Shown piece by piece: positions 62,564 through 64,000 of a DNA stretch of 64,000 bases (positions are counted from its first letter, which is position 1; each line of letters begins with the position of its first letter). Origin of the DNA: Dactylosporangium vinaceum (GTDB lineage: Bacteria; Actinomycetota; Actinomycetes; Mycobacteriales; Micromonosporaceae). The notes under the pieces are model-generated. The model was not told the origin of the DNA and ran no database searches. It saw nothing but the letters and a program-made list of their open reading frames with translations. The DNA lies in NCBI RefSeq assembly GCF_019904175.1, contig NZ_CP061913.1, positions 496,001-560,000 on the forward strand. The letters are read 5' to 3'. The position numbers were made by a program, and so were the translations under genes.

Positions 62564-64000
62564 ATGTCCGTCGCTGGAGACGGTGACGACGCGGACCAGG
62601 CAACCGGACCGCGTGGCCTGCCGCCCGTGGCCGGCCCGCCGCCGCGCCACCGGGTGCCGCCGACGGCCTCCGCGGCGGCCCGGGTCCTCCCGGAGCCGTT
62701 CACCCCGCCGAAGCCGGCGATTCCCCACGTCCCGCACCAGCGCCGTCCGGACGGCCCGACCGCCATGGCGACGGCCGCGGTCGCCGCTTCCGCCGCTGAC
62801 GCCGCGCCGGATCCCGACGAACCGGACCCGCTGCCGGTCGCGACCCTGGCCGGCCAGGCGCGGGCCGACGCCGCCGCCATGGACCGGACGCAGAACCTCG
62901 AGTTCATCGTGTCGCTGCCCGGCCTCACGAACGACCCCGACGTCGTGGGCCCCGACTCCGCCGGTCCCGGTTCGACCGGCTCTGGTCCGGCCGGTCCCGG
63001 TTCGGTTGGTCCCGGTTCGACCGGCTCCGGTTCGGCCGGCTCCGGTTCGGCCGGCTCCGGTTCGGCCGGCCCTGATTCCGCCGGTGCCGACCTCGCCGGC
63101 CGGGACGAACCCGTCGAGACCGTCGAGGGCGAGCTCATGCCCGTCGGCTCGACGATGGCCGCCGACGACTCTCCTACGGTGGCCGACTACCGGGCGCCCG
63201 CCCTCACGATCGTCACCGACTACGCCCACGAGGACGCCGACGACTACCGCGGCAGCCGCCGCCGCATGATCCCGTGGCGCCGCTATCCGGTGGGCGCCGT
63301 GGCCGTGGCCGTGCTCATCCTGCTGATCCTGGGCGCGGTGGTCTACCAGGCGGTCGGCCGCAGCGACCCGGGTGGCCCCCGCAACAGCTCCCTGCCCGGC
63401 CAGGTCCCGGGCGTCGACACGGGCGGCAACAATCCAGCCCCCGCGGGCGGCGCCGGCAGCCCCACCGCCGACGACCCGACCACCGAGCCGGAGACCCAGG
63501 CCGCCACCGCCGTCGGCGCCACGCCGACCCGCCCGCAGACGGCCACCACCGTCCCGGCGCTGCCCCAGACCTCCGCCCCGGCCCCGTCCACGGCCGCCAC
63601 GACGAGTTCACCGACCCCGCCGCCCCCGGTCGCCCAGCCGCCCCAGGGCCACATGACCGGCGCGCAGTCGCACAAATGCCTCGAATACCGCAGCGGCTCC
63701 GGCAACCGCGTGGTCCTCGACAACTGCTCGTCCGACGGCAACCAGCAGTGGAAGCTGGTGGGCAACCCCGCCACGGGCGCCACGCTCGTCGCCGACAACG
63801 GCATGTGCCTCGACGTGGCCAACGCCGGCACGGGCAACGGCAACGCGGTCCAGGTGTACGCGTGCAACAACTCGGTCGCCCAGAAGTGGGTCCGCCGCGC
63901 CGACAACAGCTGGCAGAACCCGAACTCGAAGCGCTGCCTGTGGCCGTCGAACAACGGCACGGGCGCCGGCACCCCGCTCGTCATCTGGGACTGCGTGTCC
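62564..64000 (+). CDS. Membrane-anchored ricin-type lectin protein, 3' part missing (window edge)
   Basis: 479 residues visible, frame open to the right edge. A Pro/Ala-rich cytoplasmic N-terminus of about 235 residues includes a Gly/Ser/Ala repeat (15-bp units at 62954-63073) and ends in RGSRRRM. One membrane helix follows (about 243-265, AVAVAVLILLILGAVVYQAV), then a Pro/Thr-rich linker and from about 365 a ricin B-type beta-trefoil: CLEYRSGSGNRVVLDNC, the QxW motifs QQWKL and QKWVR, and CLDVANAGTGNGNAVQVYAC. The lectin domain is outside the cell. It is divergent from the GHKL-wHTH gene, and may be a sugar-sensing partner or unrelated. Confidence 0.9.
   Translation, partial: MSVAGDGDDADQATGPRGLPPVAGPPPRHRVPPTASAAARVLPEPFTPPKPAIPHVPHQRRPDGPTAMATAAVAASAADAAPDPDEPDPLPVATLAGQARADAAAMDRTQNLEFIVSLPGLTNDPDVVGPDSAGPGSTGSGPAGPGSVGPGSTGSGSAGSGSAGSGSAGPDSAGADLAGRDEPVETVEGELMPVGSTMAADDSPTVADYRAPALTIVTDYAHEDADDYRGSRRRMIPWRRYPVGAVAVAVLILLILGAVVYQAVGRSDPGGPRNSSLPGQVPGVDTGGNNPAPAGGAGSPTADDPTTEPETQAATAVGATPTRPQTATTVPALPQTSAPAPSTAATTSSPTPPPPVAQPPQGHMTGAQSHKCLEYRSGSGNRVVLDNCSSDGNQQWKLVGNPATGATLVADNGMCLDVANAGTGNGNAVQVYACNNSVAQKWVRRADNSWQNPNSKRCLWPSNNGTGAGTPLVIWDCVS
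62954..63073 (+). repeat. 15-bp tandem repeats (eight units) in the lectin gene
   Basis: Eight imperfect 15-bp units of the type GGTTCGGCCGGCTCC code a Gly-Ser-Ala-Gly-Ser pentapeptide series in the cytoplasmic region of the lectin protein. The last three units are nearly identical. Confidence 0.9.

Noticed and set aside
62205..63269. Plus-strand frame of 354 codons rich in Pro/Arg
   Set aside because: It overlaps the real lectin frame in another phase, and is made of repeat-coded Pro-Val and Arg runs.
1..64000. tRNA genes, CRISPR arrays, insertion sequences, integrases
   Set aside because: None was found by reading; no cloverleaf, regularly spaced repeat array or transposase motif was seen.

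Overview
The window is very GC-rich (by eye about 70%), uses many GTG and TTG starts, packs genes into ATGA/GTGA-coupled operons, and carries families typical of filamentous actinomycetes: SigE-family and SigB/SigF-type sigma factors, DUF4012, an LCP protein, F420-type luciferase-like oxidoreductase, an Fxs peptide-modification locus and a wHTH/GHKL protein. It is probably a chromosomal segment of a Micromonosporaceae-type actinomycete; that is an inference from gene content. No tRNA, rRNA, CRISPR array, insertion sequence or prophage was seen.

Layout. 1-3.5 kb: minus-strand secreted proteins (an Ig/FnIII protein cut by the left edge, a collagen-like protein, a small membrane-anchored protein). 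3.9-8.7 kb: a MarR regulator divergent from a coupled operon of periplasmic-binding-fold protein, APC permease, acetamidase/formamidase-family enzyme and luciferase-like oxidoreductase, probably for uptake and breakdown of an amide. 8.7-10.8 kb: an XRE/MmyB-type regulator divergent from a zinc alcohol dehydrogenase. 10.9-36 kb: a large surface-polysaccharide cluster holding a sugar epimerase, four enzymes matching the PglF/E/D/C steps for a diacetamido sugar and its loading on a lipid carrier, a Wzz/tyrosine-kinase-like protein with a phosphatase on the opposite strand, glycosyltransferases, a Wzx-like flippase, Wzy/ligase-like proteins, DUF4012, a UDP-sugar dehydrogenase, GT-C-type membrane proteins and an LCP transferase. 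A SigE-family sigma factor with a membrane partner lies inside it.

36-41 kb: a stress-control block with a SigB/SigF-type sigma factor, cold-shock protein, an RsbW-like kinase with an RsbV-like antagonist preceded by a candidate SigF-type promoter, two paralogous small proteins of unknown function, and a short Rho. 41-43 kb: a DUF2207-like membrane protein and an HxlR/zinc-less oxidoreductase divergent pair.

43.4-51.8 kb: an Fxs (FxSxx-COOH, triceptide/cyclophane) locus: precursor, radical SAM/SPASM maturase and HExxH-type peptide hydroxylase in one coupled operon, facing FxsT (MinD-like + TIR-like + NB-ARC + TPR) and the TIR-like FxsC. The precursor ends in FNAAL, so Ala replaces the Ser that names the family. 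51.9-58.5 kb: a methyltransferase, Tex, a single-chain sigma factor/zinc anti-sigma/membrane helix/glycoside hydrolase fusion, a small unknown protein and an MFS exporter. 58.5-64 kb: a 1298-residue protein with a GHKL (Hsp90-like) ATPase and eight C-terminal wHTH-type repeats, divergent from a membrane-anchored ricin-type lectin that runs off the right edge. The most unusual items are the variant Fxs precursor, the sigma-to-hydrolase fusion, the GHKL-wHTH/lectin pair and the small paralogs around the RsbVW-like genes.
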